From positions 1-64,000 of the forward strand of contig NZ_SUKC01000004.1 in the NCBI RefSeq assembly GCF_005047635.1: DNA of 64,000 bases. Reading direction: 5' to 3'. Source of the DNA: Arthrobacter sp. CAU 1506 (GTDB lineage Bacteria > Actinomycetota > Actinomycetes > Actinomycetales > Micrococcaceae). Below the pieces are notes generated by a model that saw nothing but the letters and a program-made list of their open reading frames with translations, did not search any database and was not told where the DNA came from. Position numbers and translations under genes: made by a program. Of this stretch, positions 55,409 through 64,000 are shown piece after piece (positions within the stretch are counted from its first letter, which is position 1; every line of letters starts with the position of its first letter).

Positions 55409-56356
55409 TCAGGCCAGGTGCGGGGCGGGCGGCCCGACCACCACGGCGATGACGCCCAGTCCGGTGTGCGCAGCCAGAACCGACGGCACCGGCGTGACCA
55501 GGACGTCGTCGCTGAGGTGTTGCTGCAGGGTTTCCGCGATGGCCCGGCTCTCGGATTCATTGCCGAAATAGTGCACCGAGACCCGCGGTTCGTAGTCCAG
55601 TTCCTCGATCCGGCGCACCACCAGCTGCTGCAGCCGCGCCTGCGCACGCGCGGCGGTGCGGATCTTCTCCAGCGGGACAATTGCGCCGTCGCGGATGCCG
55701 AGCAGCGGCTTAATGGACAGCAGCGAACCCAGCACGCCGGAGGCGGCGGAGATCCGGCCGCCGCGGCGCAATTGGTCCAGGCTGGGCACGTAGAAGTACA
55801 CGTCCGAGCAGACTGCGGCGGCTCGGGCGCGCTCTGCCACGGTTTGCCGGTCGAAGCCGCTCTGCGCCGCGATCACCGCGTCGATCACGGCGAAGCCTTG
55901 GCCCAGCGCGGCACTCCGGGTGTCCACCACTTCCACCGGGATGCCGACGCCGTCGGCAGCCAGGCCTGCGGCCTCGATGGTGCCGGAGAGCTCGGCGGAG
56001 AGGTGGATGGAGACGATCGACTCGAAGCCCAGCTCCTCGAGCTCGCGGTAGGTCCGTTCCAGCAGCCCCGGCGACGGCCGCGACGTCTTGATGTCGCGGC
56101 CCTCGGCGAGGCCGATCGCGAGGGCGGAAGCGACGTCGTCGACCCCTTCCCCGTAGATCTGGCCGGAAATCATCACGGGCATCGGCACCACCCGGAGCCA
56201 GTCGGCGGTGTCCGGCTGGTTGACCCAGTCGGCGGGCAGTGAGGCGGCCGAATCAGTGACGACGGCGACGCGGTGCCGCGGCGGCTGGCCCGGCCGGGCA
56301 GGCGGCTGCTGCAGCAGCCGTTTGGACCGCTGCAGCAGTTGCTCGAGCCAATTCAC
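55409..56356 (-). CDS. DegV-family fatty-acid-binding protein
   Basis: A 315-residue DegV protein. The family-start motif VAVVTDSAASLPADW and the lipid-pocket blocks SRPSPGLLERTYRELEELGFESIVSIHLSAELSGTIEAAG and VVDTRSAALGQGFAVIDA are present. DegV proteins bind a fatty acid and supply it to fatty acid kinase FakA for phosphorylation; no fakA is in this window. An extra N-terminal leader of about 25 residues (WLEQLLQRSKRLLQQPPARPG) is amphipathic. It starts at a GTG 14 nt after the leuS stop, so it is co-transcribed with leuS. Confidence 0.9.
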   Translation of the reverse strand: MNWLEQLLQRSKRLLQQPPARPGQPPRHRVAVVTDSAASLPADWVNQPDTADWLRVVPMPVMISGQIYGEGVDDVASALAIGLAEGRDIKTSRPSPGLLERTYRELEELGFESIVSIHLSAELSGTIEAAGLAADGVGIPVEVVDTRSAALGQGFAVIDAVIAAQSGFDRQTVAERARAAAVCSDVYFYVPSLDQLRRGGRISAASGVLGSLLSIKPLLGIRDGAIVPLEKIRTAARAQARLQQLVVRRIEELDYEPRVSVHYFGNESESRAIAETLQQHLSDDVLVTPVPSVLAAHTGLGVIAVVVGPPAPHLA

Positions 56357-56370
56357 GGGTGCCGGCCTGA

Positions 56371-58860
56371 TCAGGCCGGAACGATGTTGACCAGCTTCGG
56401 TGCACGCACAATGACCTTGCGCACGTCGCGGCCTTCGAGGGTGCGGATGACCTGCGGCGAGGCCAGCGCGAGCTTCTCCAGTTCGTCCTCGCTGACGTCC
56501 GCCGCCACCTCCAGCCGGTCGCGAACCTTGCCGGCAACCTGCACCACGGCCGTGACCGTGTCCTGCACCAGCAGCGACTCGTCCACGGTCGGCCAGGAAG
56601 CCTTGACCACCGACGGTTCGTGGCCCAGCTGGGCCCACAGGTCCTCCGCGGTGTACGGGGCGAACAGGCTCAGGATGATGGCCACCGCCTCGGTGGCTTC
56701 GCGCACCGCCGGATCAGCCGCGCCGGGGCCGGCGTCAATGGCCTTGCGGGTGGCATTGACCAGCTCCATCAGCTTGGCGATGACCACGTTGAACTTGCCG
56801 GCGTCCAGCAGTTCCGCAGCGTCGGAGACCGTCCGGTGGGTCACCGCACGCAGGGCGCGGTCGCCGCCGTCGTACTCCGTGCCCGGAGCCGAGGCGACGT
56901 CCTGGCCCAGCCGCCAGGCCCGGGCCAGGAACTTGGCCGAGCCGGACGGCGATACGTCGGCCCAGTCCACGTCGTCCTCCGGCGGCGAGGCGAAGACCAT
57001 GGTCAGCCGGACCGCGTCCACGCCGAACTTGTCCAGCTGCTCGCTCAGGTCCACGCCGTTGCCCAGCGACTTGCTCATCGCCTTGCCGCCGTTGAGCACC
57101 TGGCCCTGGTTCAGCAGTGCCCGGAACGGCTCGTCGAAATCGATCAGGCCCATGTCCTTGAGCACCTTGGTGAAGAACCGGCTGTAGAGCAGGTGCAGGA
57201 TGGCGTGCTCCACGCCGCCCACGTACTGGTCCACCGGCAGCCAGCGTGCCGCCGCTTCCTTCTCGAACGGGCCCTCGGTGTAGTCGGGTGAGGCGAAACG
57301 CAGGTAGTACCAGGACGAATCCACGAACGTATCCATGGTGTCGGTATCGCGCCGCGCGGCCTTGCCGCAGTTGGGGCAGTCGGTGTTGACCCAGTCCGCG
57401 GCTGCGGCCAGCGGAGAGGTGCCCTTCGGCGACAACGCCTCGCCGCGCAGGTCGTCGGGCAGCCGGACCGGCAGCTGGTTGTCGGGCACGGGCACCTCGC
57501 CGCATTCGTCGCAGTGGACGATCGGGATAGGTGCGCCCCAGAACCGCTGGCGGGACAGCAGCCAGTCGCGCAGCCGGAAGTTCACTGTCTTCTCGCCGGT
57601 GCCGGCAGCCTGCACCAGTTCGATGGCTCGGCTGATGGCCTCCGTCTTGGACAGGCCGTCCAGCTCGCCGGAATTGATCAGGGTGCCCTCGCCGTTGGTG
57701 GCGACGCCGGTGACCGCCGGGTCCTCTTCACCGGTGTCGACGACGGCGCGCACGGGCAGGTCGAAGGTCTTGGCGAAGTCCAGGTCGCGCTGGTCGTGCG
57801 CCGGGACGGCCATGATCGCGCCGGTGCCGTAGTCGGCCAGCACGTAGTCTGCCGCCCAGACCGGCAGCTTTTCGCCGTTCAGCGGGTTCACCGCGTAGCG
57901 GCCCAGGAACACGCCGGTCTTTTCGCGTTCGGTGGACTGGCGTTCGATGTCGGAGAGCGCCTTGATCTTTTCCCGGTAGTCCATCAGCGCATCGTGGTGC
58001 TCCGGCGTGACCAGGTCCAATGCCAGGTGGGCGTCGGCGGCCACCACGAAGAACGTGGCGCCGTGCAGGGTGTCCGGCCGGGTGGTGAAAACGGTGACGT
58101 CCTTCGCCGGGCGGCCGGCGGCTTCCTCGACGGTGAAGCGGACGTGGGCACCTTCGGACCGGCCGATCCAGTTGCGCTGCATGGCCAGCACGCGCTCCGG
58201 CCAGTGGCCCTTGAGCTCGTCCATGTCGTCGAGCAGGCGGTCGGCGTACTCGGTGATCTTGAAGTACCACTGGTTGAGGCTCTTCTTGGTCACCGGGGTG
58301 CCGCAACGCTCGCACGCGCCGTTGACCACCTGTTCGTTGGCCAGCACGGTCAGGTCCTTCGGGCACCAGTTGACCGGCGAGTTCTTCCGGTAGGCCAGGC
58401 CGCGCTCGTAGAACCGCAGGAACAGCCACTGGGTCCAGCGGTAGTACTCGGGGTCCGAGGTGTGCAGCCGGCGGGACCAGTCGGCACTGATGGCGTAGCG
58501 CTTGAACGAGGCGGCCTGGGTGTCGATATTGGCGTAGGTCCACTCGCTGGGGTGGGCATTGCGCTTGATCGCGGCGTTCTCGGCCGGCAGGCCAAAGGAG
58601 TCCCAGCCGATCGGGTGCAGGACGTCGTAGCCCTTCAGCCGCCAGTAACGGGCCACCACATCACCCATGGCGAAGGCCTCCGCGTGGCCCATGTGCAGGT
58701 CGCCCGAGGGGTACGGGAACATATCCAGCACGTAGCGGCGCTCGCGCGAACCGTCGTCGGCGGGTGCGAAGACATCAAGTTCCTCCCACACGGCCGGCCA
58801 TTTGGCCTCCATGGTGGAGAAACTGTACTCGTGCTGTTCCGTACCCGACTGCGTACTCAC
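56371..58860 (-). CDS. leuS: Leucyl-tRNA synthetase
   Basis: An 829-residue class I synthetase that charges tRNA(Leu). The HIGH-type motif is HMGH in [14 protein letters not shown], and the KMSKS loop is MSKS in [12 protein letters not shown]. The editing (CP1) domain lies between about 230 and 410, and two zinc-like cysteine pairs (CPKD..CERC and CPNCGK) are visible. The GTG is the first codon of [12 protein letters not shown]. Upstream is a leader peptide with three leucine codons and a terminator (58914-59004), which suggests control by leucine-tRNA charging. DegV follows. Confidence 0.96.
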   Translation of the reverse strand: MSTQSGTEQHEYSFSTMEAKWPAVWEELDVFAPADDGSRERRYVLDMFPYPSGDLHMGHAEAFAMGDVVARYWRLKGYDVLHPIGWDSFGLPAENAAIKRNAHPSEWTYANIDTQAASFKRYAISADWSRRLHTSDPEYYRWTQWLFLRFYERGLAYRKNSPVNWCPKDLTVLANEQVVNGACERCGTPVTKKSLNQWYFKITEYADRLLDDMDELKGHWPERVLAMQRNWIGRSEGAHVRFTVEEAAGRPAKDVTVFTTRPDTLHGATFFVVAADAHLALDLVTPEHHDALMDYREKIKALSDIERQSTEREKTGVFLGRYAVNPLNGEKLPVWAADYVLADYGTGAIMAVPAHDQRDLDFAKTFDLPVRAVVDTGEEDPAVTGVATNGEGTLINSGELDGLSKTEAISRAIELVQAAGTGEKTVNFRLRDWLLSRQRFWGAPIPIVHCDECGEVPVPDNQLPVRLPDDLRGEALSPKGTSPLAAAADWVNTDCPNCGKAARRDTDTMDTFVDSSWYYLRFASPDYTEGPFEKEAAARWLPVDQYVGGVEHAILHLLYSRFFTKVLKDMGLIDFDEPFRALLNQGQVLNGGKAMSKSLGNGVDLSEQLDKFGVDAVRLTMVFASPPEDDVDWADVSPSGSAKFLARAWRLGQDVASAPGTEYDGGDRALRAVTHRTVSDAAELLDAGKFNVVIAKLMELVNATRKAIDAGPGAADPAVREATEAVAIILSLFAPYTAEDLWAQLGHEPSVVKASWPTVDESLLVQDTVTAVVQVAGKVRDRLEVAADVSEDELEKLALASPQVIRTLEGRDVRKVIVRAPKLVNIVPA

Positions 58861-58913
58861 TGTGCTTGCCTCGTCCTCTTGTCTGTACTGCGCACTGGCC
58901 TGACTCCCCTAGA

Positions 58914-58943
58914 CACACAAAAGCCCCTCAACATCGGAGGGGC
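58914..58943 (-). terminator. Putative leuS attenuator terminator
   Basis: On the minus strand GCCCCTC (58937-58943), a 7-nt loop, GAGGGGC (58923-58929), then TTTTGTGTG. It is a typical intrinsic terminator lying between the leader peptide and leuS, 54 nt before the GTG. A second hairpin, GCCGCTG-N22-CAGCGGC (58946-58981), precedes it, and leader codons GCTCCTT could instead pair with GAGGGGC. Confidence 0.75.
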
Positions 58944-58980
58944 GGGCCGCTGAAGCAGGGCGTGGACCCCGCGGCAGCGG

Positions 58981-59004
58981 CTAGCTAAGGAGCAGTGCGA
59001 ACAT
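58981..59004 (-). CDS. Putative leaderless leucine leader peptide of leuS (MFALLLS)
   Basis: A seven-codon frame, ATG TTC GCA CTG CTC CTT AGC TAG, with three consecutive leucine codons. TAAAGT (59011-59016) lies 6 nt before the ATG, so it should be translated from a leaderless 5' end. An intrinsic terminator follows within 60 nt, before leuS. A ribosome stalled at the leucine codons would be expected to alter RNA folding. The geometry and the CTCCTT string match the leuA leader peptide. Function is inference but the arrangement is specific. Confidence 0.75.
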   Translation of the reverse strand: MFALLLS

Positions 59005-59010
59005 GGCACC

Positions 59011-59016
59011 ACTTTA
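59011..59016 (-). promoter_or_regulatory. -10 box of the leuS leader transcript
   Basis: TAAAGT on the minus strand, 6 nt before the ATG of the MFALLLS leader. No clear -35 is visible; this region is just downstream of the glpK stop codon. Confidence 0.5.
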
Positions 59017-59024
59017 CCGCACGT

Positions 59025-60539
59025 TCACAACACATCGTCGTCGATCCAGTCGAAGGTCCGGGTGACCGCCTTCTTCCACAAGCGCAGCCGGCGCTCCCGC
59101 TCTTCCGCCGGCATCTGCGGTTCCCACACCTTGTCCTGCGCCCAGTTGCAAGCCAGTTGCTCCGTCCCTTCCCAGAACCCGACGGCGAGGCCCGCCGCGT
59201 AGGCTGCACCGAGCGCCGTTGTCTCGGTGACCTGCGGCCGCATCACCGGCACGCCGAGGATGTCCGCCTGGAATTGCATCAGGGCGTCATTGGCGACCAT
59301 CCCGCCGTCGACCTTGAGGCCGGTCAGCGGCACCGCGGCGTCCGCATTGATCGCATCCAGCACCTCCCGGGTCTGGAATGCCGTGGCTTCCAGTGCCGCA
59401 CGGGCAATGTGTGCCTTGGTGACAAACCGGGTCAGCCCGACCAGGGCACCGCGGGCATCTTGCCGCCAGTACGGCGCGAAAAGCCCGGAGAACGCGGGCA
59501 CAAAATAGCAGCCGCCCGTGTCCGCGACGGTGCCGGCCAGCTCCTCCGCCTCCCGTGCCGACGAGACCATGCCCAGGTTGTCGCGCAGCCACTGGATCAG
59601 TGACCCGGCGACGGCGATGGAACCCTCCAGCACATACTGCGGTGCCGCGGTGCCGAGCTGGTACCCGACGCTGGTCAGCAGTCCGTGCGAGGACCGGACG
59701 ATCTCCTGGCCGGTGTTGACCAGCACGAAGCACCCGGTGCCGTAGGTGTTCTTGGCCTCGCCGGGGTTGAACGCCACCTGCCCGAATGTGGCCGCCTGCT
59801 GGTCGCCGAGGATGCCGGCTACCGGAACATGGCGCAGCAACTGTGAACCGTGAACGTCCGCGTAGACCTCGGACGACGAGCGGATCTGCGGCAGCATCGC
59901 CGTCGGGATGTCGAAGACGTCCAGGATCTCCTTGTCCCATTGCAGGGTGCGGAGATCCATGAACAGCGTGCGGGAGGCGTTGGTGACGTCGGTTGCGTGC
60001 GTGCCGCCATCCGGGCCGCCGGTGAGGTTCCAGAGCACCCAGCTGTCGGTGGTCCCGAATAGCAGCTCGCCCGCCTCGGCCCGTTCACGGACTCCGTCCA
60101 CATGGCGGAGGATCCAGGCCAGCTTGGTGCCGGCGAAGTAGGGCGAGAGCGGCAGGCCGGTCTGCTCGCGGAAGCGGTCAACTCCGCCGTCGGCGGCCAA
60201 TTCGTCGCAGATCTGCTGCGTGCGCACGTCCTGCCAGACAATCGCGTTGTATACCGGCTTGCCGGTGCTTTTCTCCCACACCACCGTGGTTTCGCGCTGG
60301 TTGGTGATGCCGACGGCAGCGATGTCATGGCGGGTCAAGCTGGCCCGGGACAGCGCCGTGCCCACTACTTCGCGGGTGTTGTCCCAGATTTCCAGCGGGT
60401 CGTGTTCCACCCAGCCCGGCTGCGGGAAGATCTGCCGGTGCTCGCGCTGGCCGGTGGAGACCGGCGTGCCGCCGTGGTCGAAAATGATCGCGCGCGTGGA
60501 GGTGGTTCCCTGGTCGATCGCCAGTACGAAGTCCGCCAT
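59025..60539 (-). CDS. glpK: Glycerol kinase
   Basis: A 504-residue FGGY-family kinase that makes glycerol-3-phosphate from glycerol and ATP. The N-terminal phosphate-binding motif is [18 protein letters not shown], and [24 protein letters not shown] and [16 protein letters not shown] are the FGGY signature regions. The ATG has GGAGGGC about 5 nt upstream. No glpF or glpD lies adjacent. Its 3' end is directly followed by the leuS promoter on the same strand. Confidence 0.96.
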   Translation of the reverse strand: MADFVLAIDQGTTSTRAIIFDHGGTPVSTGQREHRQIFPQPGWVEHDPLEIWDNTREVVGTALSRASLTRHDIAAVGITNQRETTVVWEKSTGKPVYNAIVWQDVRTQQICDELAADGGVDRFREQTGLPLSPYFAGTKLAWILRHVDGVRERAEAGELLFGTTDSWVLWNLTGGPDGGTHATDVTNASRTLFMDLRTLQWDKEILDVFDIPTAMLPQIRSSSEVYADVHGSQLLRHVPVAGILGDQQAATFGQVAFNPGEAKNTYGTGCFVLVNTGQEIVRSSHGLLTSVGYQLGTAAPQYVLEGSIAVAGSLIQWLRDNLGMVSSAREAEELAGTVADTGGCYFVPAFSGLFAPYWRQDARGALVGLTRFVTKAHIARAALEATAFQTREVLDAINADAAVPLTGLKVDGGMVANDALMQFQADILGVPVMRPQVTETTALGAAYAAGLAVGFWEGTEQLACNWAQDKVWEPQMPAEERERRLRLWKKAVTRTFDWIDDDVL

Positions 60540-60884
60540 CTAAGCCCTCCACCGATTGTCCCGGGCAACTGTGCCCGGCTGCTGTTGAACCTAACCGGCG
60601 GCACAGGGCACCGTCAATTGCGTACCGCCACTTGCGTACCGACAGTTGTGGGCTGGCACTTGCGGACCGCCGCTGATGCCGCCGCGTCGCCGGACCTTGC
60701 GCGGCCGACCGTCCCACGCCGGGCCTTCCGTGGTCGGACCGTATGCCGCCGGACAGTCCCACGCCGGACCCTCCGCCGTCGACCCTCCGCGTGGCCCGAC
60801 CCACGCGCCGACATGTCCCGGCTGCACTCTGCCCCGCCGTCGTGTCGGTAAAGTCGAAGTCATGGAACCTGCAGGAAGCCGGAC
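60540..60884. repeat. Intergenic region with two imperfect 26-bp repeats
   Basis: No supportable gene in about 345 nt. GTCCCACGCCGGRCC followed by YTCCGYYGTCG occurs at 60711-60736 and 60756-60781 (45-bp period), and the surrounding sequence is repeatedly rich in CCGCCG and CCGACC. It resembles the degenerate, low-complexity spacer DNA of high-GC genomes. TAAAGT near 60849 could be a -10 for the next gene. Confidence 0.6.
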
Positions 60885-61763
60885 GTGACCACCGTGGCCG
60901 AACGCGCACTTCGGCGCGAGATACTGCTCGACGGCGCGTGGGTGCGTTATTGGGAGTATCCCGGGCACGACGACGGCGCGCCCACCCTGCTGATGGTCCA
61001 CGGCTTCCGCGGTGATCACCATGGGCTGGAACTGGTGGTTGACCAGCTGCCCGGATACCGCGTGATCGCCCCGGACCTTCCCGGCTTCGGCGAGTCCGAA
61101 CCGCTGGCCGCCGGCAGCCACGACGTCGACGGTTACATCCGGTTCCTGGACCGTCTGGCCGGGGAGCTTGGCTTGGGCCCGCAGACCTACCTCTTGGGCC
61201 ACTCCTTCGGGTCCATCGTGGTCAGCCATTATCTGGCGGCGCATCCGGGGCGTTTCCGGGCCGCGATCCTGGTCAATCCGATCAGCGAACCGGCGCTCCA
61301 GGGGCCGAAGGCCGTCGCCTCCCGGCTGGCCGGGTTCTACTATTGGGCCGGCGCCAAGCTGCCCGAACGGTTGGGCTTTGGGCTGCTGCGCAATCGCATC
61401 ATTGTCCGGGCGATGAGCATCATGATGGCCAAGACCCGGGACCCGCAACTGCGCTCCTACATCCATGCCCAGCACGATGCCTACTTCAGCGCCTTCGCGA
61501 ACCGCCGAGTGGTGCTCGAAGCGTTTCGCGCCTCCATCTCCGCCGACGTCGCCCAGGTTGCCGACCGACTGGACCTGCCGGTGCTCCTGATTGCCGGGGA
61601 ACGCGACGACATCGGCTCCGTGCCGAGCCAGCGCAAGCTGGCCGCGGCGATACCGGACGCCCGGCTGGAAGTGATCCCCGCCGTCGGGCATTTGATTCAC
61701 TACGAAACCCCGGCCCCGGCCGCCGCCTACATCCGGAACTTCATCGACGGAATGAGTGCATGA
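60885..61763 (+). CDS. Alpha/beta hydrolase
   Basis: A 292-residue alpha/beta hydrolase. The oxyanion region reads LLMVHGFRGDHHG, the nucleophile serine sits in LGHSFGSIV near residue 107, the acid is in GERDDIGS near residue 245, and the histidine in AVGHLIHYETP near residue 268. It resembles epoxide-hydrolase and esterase-like members. The GTG has an AGGAAGCCGG box. Its stop overlaps the glycosyltransferase start (ATGA at 61760-61763), so the two are translationally coupled, which may link them in one pathway, for instance of glycolipids. Confidence 0.87.
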   Translation: MTTVAERALRREILLDGAWVRYWEYPGHDDGAPTLLMVHGFRGDHHGLELVVDQLPGYRVIAPDLPGFGESEPLAAGSHDVDGYIRFLDRLAGELGLGPQTYLLGHSFGSIVVSHYLAAHPGRFRAAILVNPISEPALQGPKAVASRLAGFYYWAGAKLPERLGFGLLRNRIIVRAMSIMMAKTRDPQLRSYIHAQHDAYFSAFANRRVVLEAFRASISADVAQVADRLDLPVLLIAGERDDIGSVPSQRKLAAAIPDARLEVIPAVGHLIHYETPAPAAAYIRNFIDGMSA

Positions 61764-62857
61764 AACTCCTGATTGACGCCAGGTTCACCCGTACGGACCA
61801 GCTGGACGGCATCAGCCGCTACGGGGCGAGCCTGATTGAAGCGGCCGCCCGGCTGGTGGATGTGGGCATGCTGATCAGCGACGAGCGGCAGCTGCAGTTT
61901 TTGCCGGACGTGCCGTGGACCAAGATCAACAGTCCGCTCTCCCCTGCCGAACTTTTCGTGGCACGGCGCGTCAACAAGCTGGGCGCCGACGTGGTTGTCT
62001 GCCCCATGCAGACCATGGGCAGCTTCGGCCGCGACTACGGCCTGATCCTGACCCTCCACGACCTGATCTACTACTCGCATCCGAAGCCTCCCGGTTTCCT
62101 GCCGAAACCGGTGCAGCTGCTGTGGCGGCTTTACCACAAGGCCTACTGGCCGCAGCGCCTCCTGTTGAACCGTGCGGACACGGTCGCCACGATCAGCCGG
62201 ACCACGCAGTCTTTGATGGAACGCCACCGGCTCACCCGCAAGCCCATCCGGATTGTTTCCAACGCTGCCCAGCCGCATGGTGCGCCGCGTGACCCGGCCG
62301 GCGCCCGCGACAAGACCCTTCTCTACATGGGCTCATTCATGCCGTACAAGAACGTCGAAACCATCATCGACGCCATGGTCTTGCTGCCGGATTACCAACT
62401 TCATCTGCTCAGTCCCATCCGGCCGGATCGGCAGGCTGAATTGGAGGCGCGAGCAGCGGATTCCGGCCGCTTGGTATTCCACAACGGCATTTCCGACGCC
62501 GGATACCAGCAACTGCTCCAGCGCACCACCGCGCTGGTCACCCTCTCCCGCGACGAAGGCTTCGGCCTCCCGCTGATCGAGGCCATGGCTGCCGGGACGC
62601 CGGTGATCGCCAGCGACATCCCCATCTTCCGCGAGGTAGGCGGCGGTGCGGTCACGCTGGTCGATCCGGACCAACCGGCCGACTTTGCCGCCGCGGTGGC
62701 AGCACTGGACCAGCCCGGCACCTTCCGTTCCGTCTCCGAAGCCAGCATCGCGCGGGCTGCCGGCTACGACTGGGACGAATCGGCGCGGCAACTGGTGGCA
62801 GCAGCCGAGGAAGTCATCGAGCGACGCCGCCGGGTGGGTGTGAAGAACGCGAGGTAA
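61760..62857 (+). CDS. GT4-type glycosyltransferase
   Basis: A 365-residue glycosyltransferase of the GT-B fold, family GT4-like. The nucleotide-sugar-binding C-terminal half shows LLYMGSFMPYKNVETIIDAM (about residue 190), VTLSRDEGFGLPLIEAMAAGTPVIASD (with the E-x7-E region near 270-280), and a final helical tail. The N-terminus MKLLIDARFTRTDQLDGISRYGASLIE is typical of GT4 enzymes. Acceptor and sugar are unknown. It is coupled to the hydrolase gene by a 4-nt overlap. Confidence 0.88.
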   Translation: MKLLIDARFTRTDQLDGISRYGASLIEAAARLVDVGMLISDERQLQFLPDVPWTKINSPLSPAELFVARRVNKLGADVVVCPMQTMGSFGRDYGLILTLHDLIYYSHPKPPGFLPKPVQLLWRLYHKAYWPQRLLLNRADTVATISRTTQSLMERHRLTRKPIRIVSNAAQPHGAPRDPAGARDKTLLYMGSFMPYKNVETIIDAMVLLPDYQLHLLSPIRPDRQAELEARAADSGRLVFHNGISDAGYQQLLQRTTALVTLSRDEGFGLPLIEAMAAGTPVIASDIPIFREVGGGAVTLVDPDQPADFAAAVAALDQPGTFRSVSEASIARAAGYDWDESARQLVAAAEEVIERRRRVGVKNAR

Positions 62858-63000
62858 GGCGCAAGCCGTCAGGCCGCCGCGATGAACGCCCGGTGAAGCG
62901 CGCACGGTGTCCCTGAGCGGTGAAGCTCGGGCCGTGAAGCAATAGTCTGGCCGTCCAGCCAATCACGTACTCAACGGGTGCACGCTGTGAAGGATGGCGG

Positions 63001-64000
63001 CTAGAACGGTGGCGGTGTGAGGTCCGTGGCGATTCCGTTGTGGACGGCGTGTGGTGTGGGCGGATGGGCAGCTTGGTGCTTTCGCCAAGCGTCTTTGAGC
63101 CGTTCGTTCAGGTCGCTGATTTCGTGCCGTTCGAGGATGTCGGCGAGCTCCCCCGGCGGGGTGACCGTGAGCGGATCTGCCGAAGTGCTGTAGGTAAGGC
63201 CGGCTGCAGTAGTCCACTCGATAGTGCCCGGGACCGGTTGGCCTGCCTTCGCGAAGCCCGCAGTCTTCAAGCCGTGGTGGACCTTGCAGAAACAACACAT
63301 GCAGTCGACATCAGTCTTCCCGCCCTTCGAGTAGGCGTGGACATGATCTATTTCGCAGTGTTCAGCCGCCCTGTTGCAGCCGGGCGCCCGACACGTCCGG
63401 TCTCTGGTGCGCAGGAACCGGCGCTGCGCCCTGGTGGGCCGGTACTGTTTGCGGTCGAGCGCGAGCACGGCACCATTGATCGGATCGGTCAGGATTCGTG
63501 TGAAGGATGTCCCATCGCCTACAAGCCGGCGTGCCACATCGGGGGCAATCGGACCGTACCCGTCGAGCTCGGCAGGCTCCTCACCGAGTCCCAGCAGCGT
63601 CAGCGCCGGGACGGTGAGGCTGGCATGTGCGGCGATCCTAGGTCCCGGTTTACCCATCCTCGGCCCCGGTGAAATGCCGGTCAGCAGTAGGTCGGAGAGA
63701 ACATCCGCCCGCAACTGGGTCAGTGTCCGGGACTCCTCGGCGTCCTGTAATGAAATGGCGGTGGACTGGATCCGGTTGAACGCCGCGACCGCTTCCTCTG
63801 CCGGCAGATATGCATTCAGCCAGGCCATGCCGTCCTCGTCCGGATGTAGCTCGATCCGACGGTCCCGGCGCGCTTTGGAATGGCGGACGGTGATCGATTC
63901 GGGGTGTTCCCGCTCGCGCCGCGTCCGGGCGCGGGCTGCAAACTTGGACCGGGTCATAGCGTCCTCGGTCGCGGCCGGCAGCATGACGGCTTCGAAGTCG
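63001..64000 (-). CDS. DUF222/HNH endonuclease-like protein, 5' end outside the window
   Basis: The C-terminal part of a DUF222-containing HNH protein; reading continues in frame through the window edge, so at least the N-terminus is missing. The visible 333 residues hold the end of DUF222 and an HNH domain (CRAPGCNRAAEHCEIDHVH and KVHHGLK). The usual asparagine of the HNH core appears replaced by cysteine (TDVDC-MCC), which could weaken nuclease activity. Such genes occur in several copies in Arthrobacter-like genomes and may be mobile-element relatives. Confidence 0.85.
   Translation of the reverse strand, partial: DFEAVMLPAATEDAMTRSKFAARARTRREREHPESITVRHSKARRDRRIELHPDEDGMAWLNAYLPAEEAVAAFNRIQSTAISLQDAEESRTLTQLRADVLSDLLLTGISPGPRMGKPGPRIAAHASLTVPALTLLGLGEEPAELDGYGPIAPDVARRLVGDGTSFTRILTDPINGAVLALDRKQYRPTRAQRRFLRTRDRTCRAPGCNRAAEHCEIDHVHAYSKGGKTDVDCMCCFCKVHHGLKTAGFAKAGQPVPGTIEWTTAAGLTYSTSADPLTVTPPGELADILERHEISDLNERLKDAWRKHQAAHPPTPHAVHNGIATDLTPPPF

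Overview
The window is chromosomal DNA from a high-GC Gram-positive bacterium, most likely an Arthrobacter-like member of the Micrococcaceae (Actinobacteria). The pointers are an actinobacterial bcc-aa3 respiratory cluster (QcrC with two CxxCH motifs, ctaF), DUF3043, DUF3054 and DUF3097 proteins, a long-form LeuA, many GTG starts, and many promoters whose -10 box lies exactly 6 nt before the start codon (the layout of leaderless mRNAs). I see no rRNA, tRNA, CRISPR array, prophage or insertion sequence.

Layout. 1-0.5 kb: no supportable gene. 0.5-8.7 kb: accessory genes, namely ArsR/SRPBCC pair, cytosolic HtrA-like protease, an amidase with a damaged 5' end, two VOC proteins, a zinc ribbon, a STAS-like protein divergent from a GAF-ANTAR regulator, a SatD-like two-gene operon, DUF3054 and a stand-alone Lrp ligand-binding domain. 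8.8-18.4 kb: trpD, then ctaE-qcrCAB (+) facing ctaC-ctaD-ctaF (-) with a GntR/UTRA regulator between them. 18.5-27 kb: erpA, an M20 peptidase, DUF3043, pyrD, a lipase-like hydrolase, uppS-recO and leuA with a leucine leader peptide. 27-34.7 kb: M13 peptidase facing an LCP ligase, preceded by the tightly packed phoH-ybeY-hlyC/corC-era run. 35-40.7 kb: a GerMN/Gmad2 lipoprotein, then hrcA-dnaJ-rsmE with a CIRCE box, DUF3097 and DUF4870. 40.7-48.7 kb: DUF1622, a TetR/DUF4188 divergent pair, hemW-lepA, an orphan PemK/MazF-like protein, rpsT, a lipoprotein and holA. 48.7-60.5 kb: comEA-comEC, a GH13 enzyme with a luciferase-like partner, leuS-degV with a second leucine leader peptide, and glpK. 60.9-64 kb: a hydrolase-glycosyltransferase pair and a partial DUF222/HNH protein.

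How it fits together. Most of the window is housekeeping: respiration (qcr/cta, with ErpA maturing Fe-S proteins nearby), heat-shock control (HrcA/CIRCE/DnaJ), ribosome and RNA maturation (YbeY, Era, PhoH, RsmE, LepA, S20), cell envelope (UppS, LCP), DNA repair and uptake (RecO, HolA, ComEA/ComEC) and central metabolism (TrpD, PyrD, LeuA, GlpK).

The most interesting signal is a matched pair of apparently leaderless leader peptides with three consecutive leucine codons, one before leuA ([10 protein letters not shown]...) and one before leuS (MFALLLS, followed by an intrinsic terminator). They share promoter geometry and the CTCCTT codon string, and suggest one leucine-sensing attenuation scheme governing both leucine synthesis and leucyl-tRNA charging. 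Also worth attention are two genes with damaged or non-canonical starts (amidase with an in-frame TAG at codon 4; lipoprotein with only an ATC start), a 52-bp tandem duplication of a gene's 3' end, operator-like dyads upstream of ctaC, satD and tetR, and several small intergenic repeats.
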